Part shown: positions 13,279 to 13,311 of the stretch, in pieces
Numbering within the stretch: the first letter of the stretch is position 1
Layout of the letters: every line of letters begins with the position of its first letter
Assembly (NCBI GenBank): GCA_031255695.1
Contig: JAIRSA010000150.1
Location: 1 to 13,311 of the forward strand
Direction: 5' to 3'
Length of the DNA stretch: 13,311 bases
From: Eubacteriales Family XIII. Incertae Sedis bacterium
Lineage (GTDB): Bacteria > Bacillota > Clostridia > Peptostreptococcales > Anaerovoracaceae
The notes under the pieces: generated by a model
What the model saw: the letters and a program-made list of their open reading frames with translations, nothing else
Databases searched by the model: none
Told to the model about the DNA's origin: nothing
Made by a program: the position numbers and the translations under genes

Positions 13279-13311
13279 ACAGTCTTTTATGACAGCGGGG
13301 TGAGCAAATTA

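Overview
The window looks like a chromosomal segment from a moderately GC-rich member of the Clostridia (Bacillota), perhaps a gut Oscillospirales or Christensenellales relative. The grounds are AGGAGG-type ribosome sites, sigma-A-like promoters, a SprA-related HExxH protein of a kind common in Clostridia, a response regulator/histidine kinase/ABC/FtsX module, and a flavin/iron-sulfur enoate reductase of the BaiCD/2-enoate reductase kind. No rRNA, tRNA, CRISPR array, transposase or phage gene is visible. The taxonomic call is inference.

Layout. (1) 1-2206: a SprA-related small protein (+) converges on the replication-repair ATPase gene rarA (-); between them lies a GC-rich palindromic spacer bounded by a 19-bp direct repeat. 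(2) 2207-6559: a four-gene module (+) of OmpR-type response regulator, histidine kinase with no membrane sensor, ABC ATPase and FtsX-like permease. A dyad and a TATAAT-type promoter precede the ATPase, and the permease ends inside a 26-bp tandem repeat. (3) 6663-7938: an Rrf2-family repressor (-) diverges from a flavodoxin-fold NAD(P)H:quinone oxidoreductase (+), with two promoters and operator-like palindromes between them. (4) 7939-8240: about 300 bp without a convincing gene, ending in a strong hairpin. (5) 8252-12319: a lower-GC cassette of zinc alcohol dehydrogenase, Old Yellow Enzyme-type enoate reductase, rho-independent terminator and TetR-family regulator, with a near-perfect 22-bp palindrome in front. 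(6) 12320-13278: a broken SMI1/KNR4-like remnant followed by a Phd/YefM antitoxin and RelE/ParE toxin pair.

How the genes may work together. The two-component system probably controls the ABC transporter, in the way Bce-type modules respond to peptide antibiotics or envelope stress. The Rrf2 protein probably represses itself and the quinone reductase, a redox or electrophile response. The dehydrogenase and enoate reductase probably form one mRNA that oxidises an alcohol and reduces (or introduces) a conjugated C=C bond on a steroid, bile-acid, aromatic or allylic substrate, perhaps under the TetR-family regulator. This last cassette differs in base composition from the genes on its left and is the best candidate for a little-described metabolic system. 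Its substrate cannot be read from the sequence.
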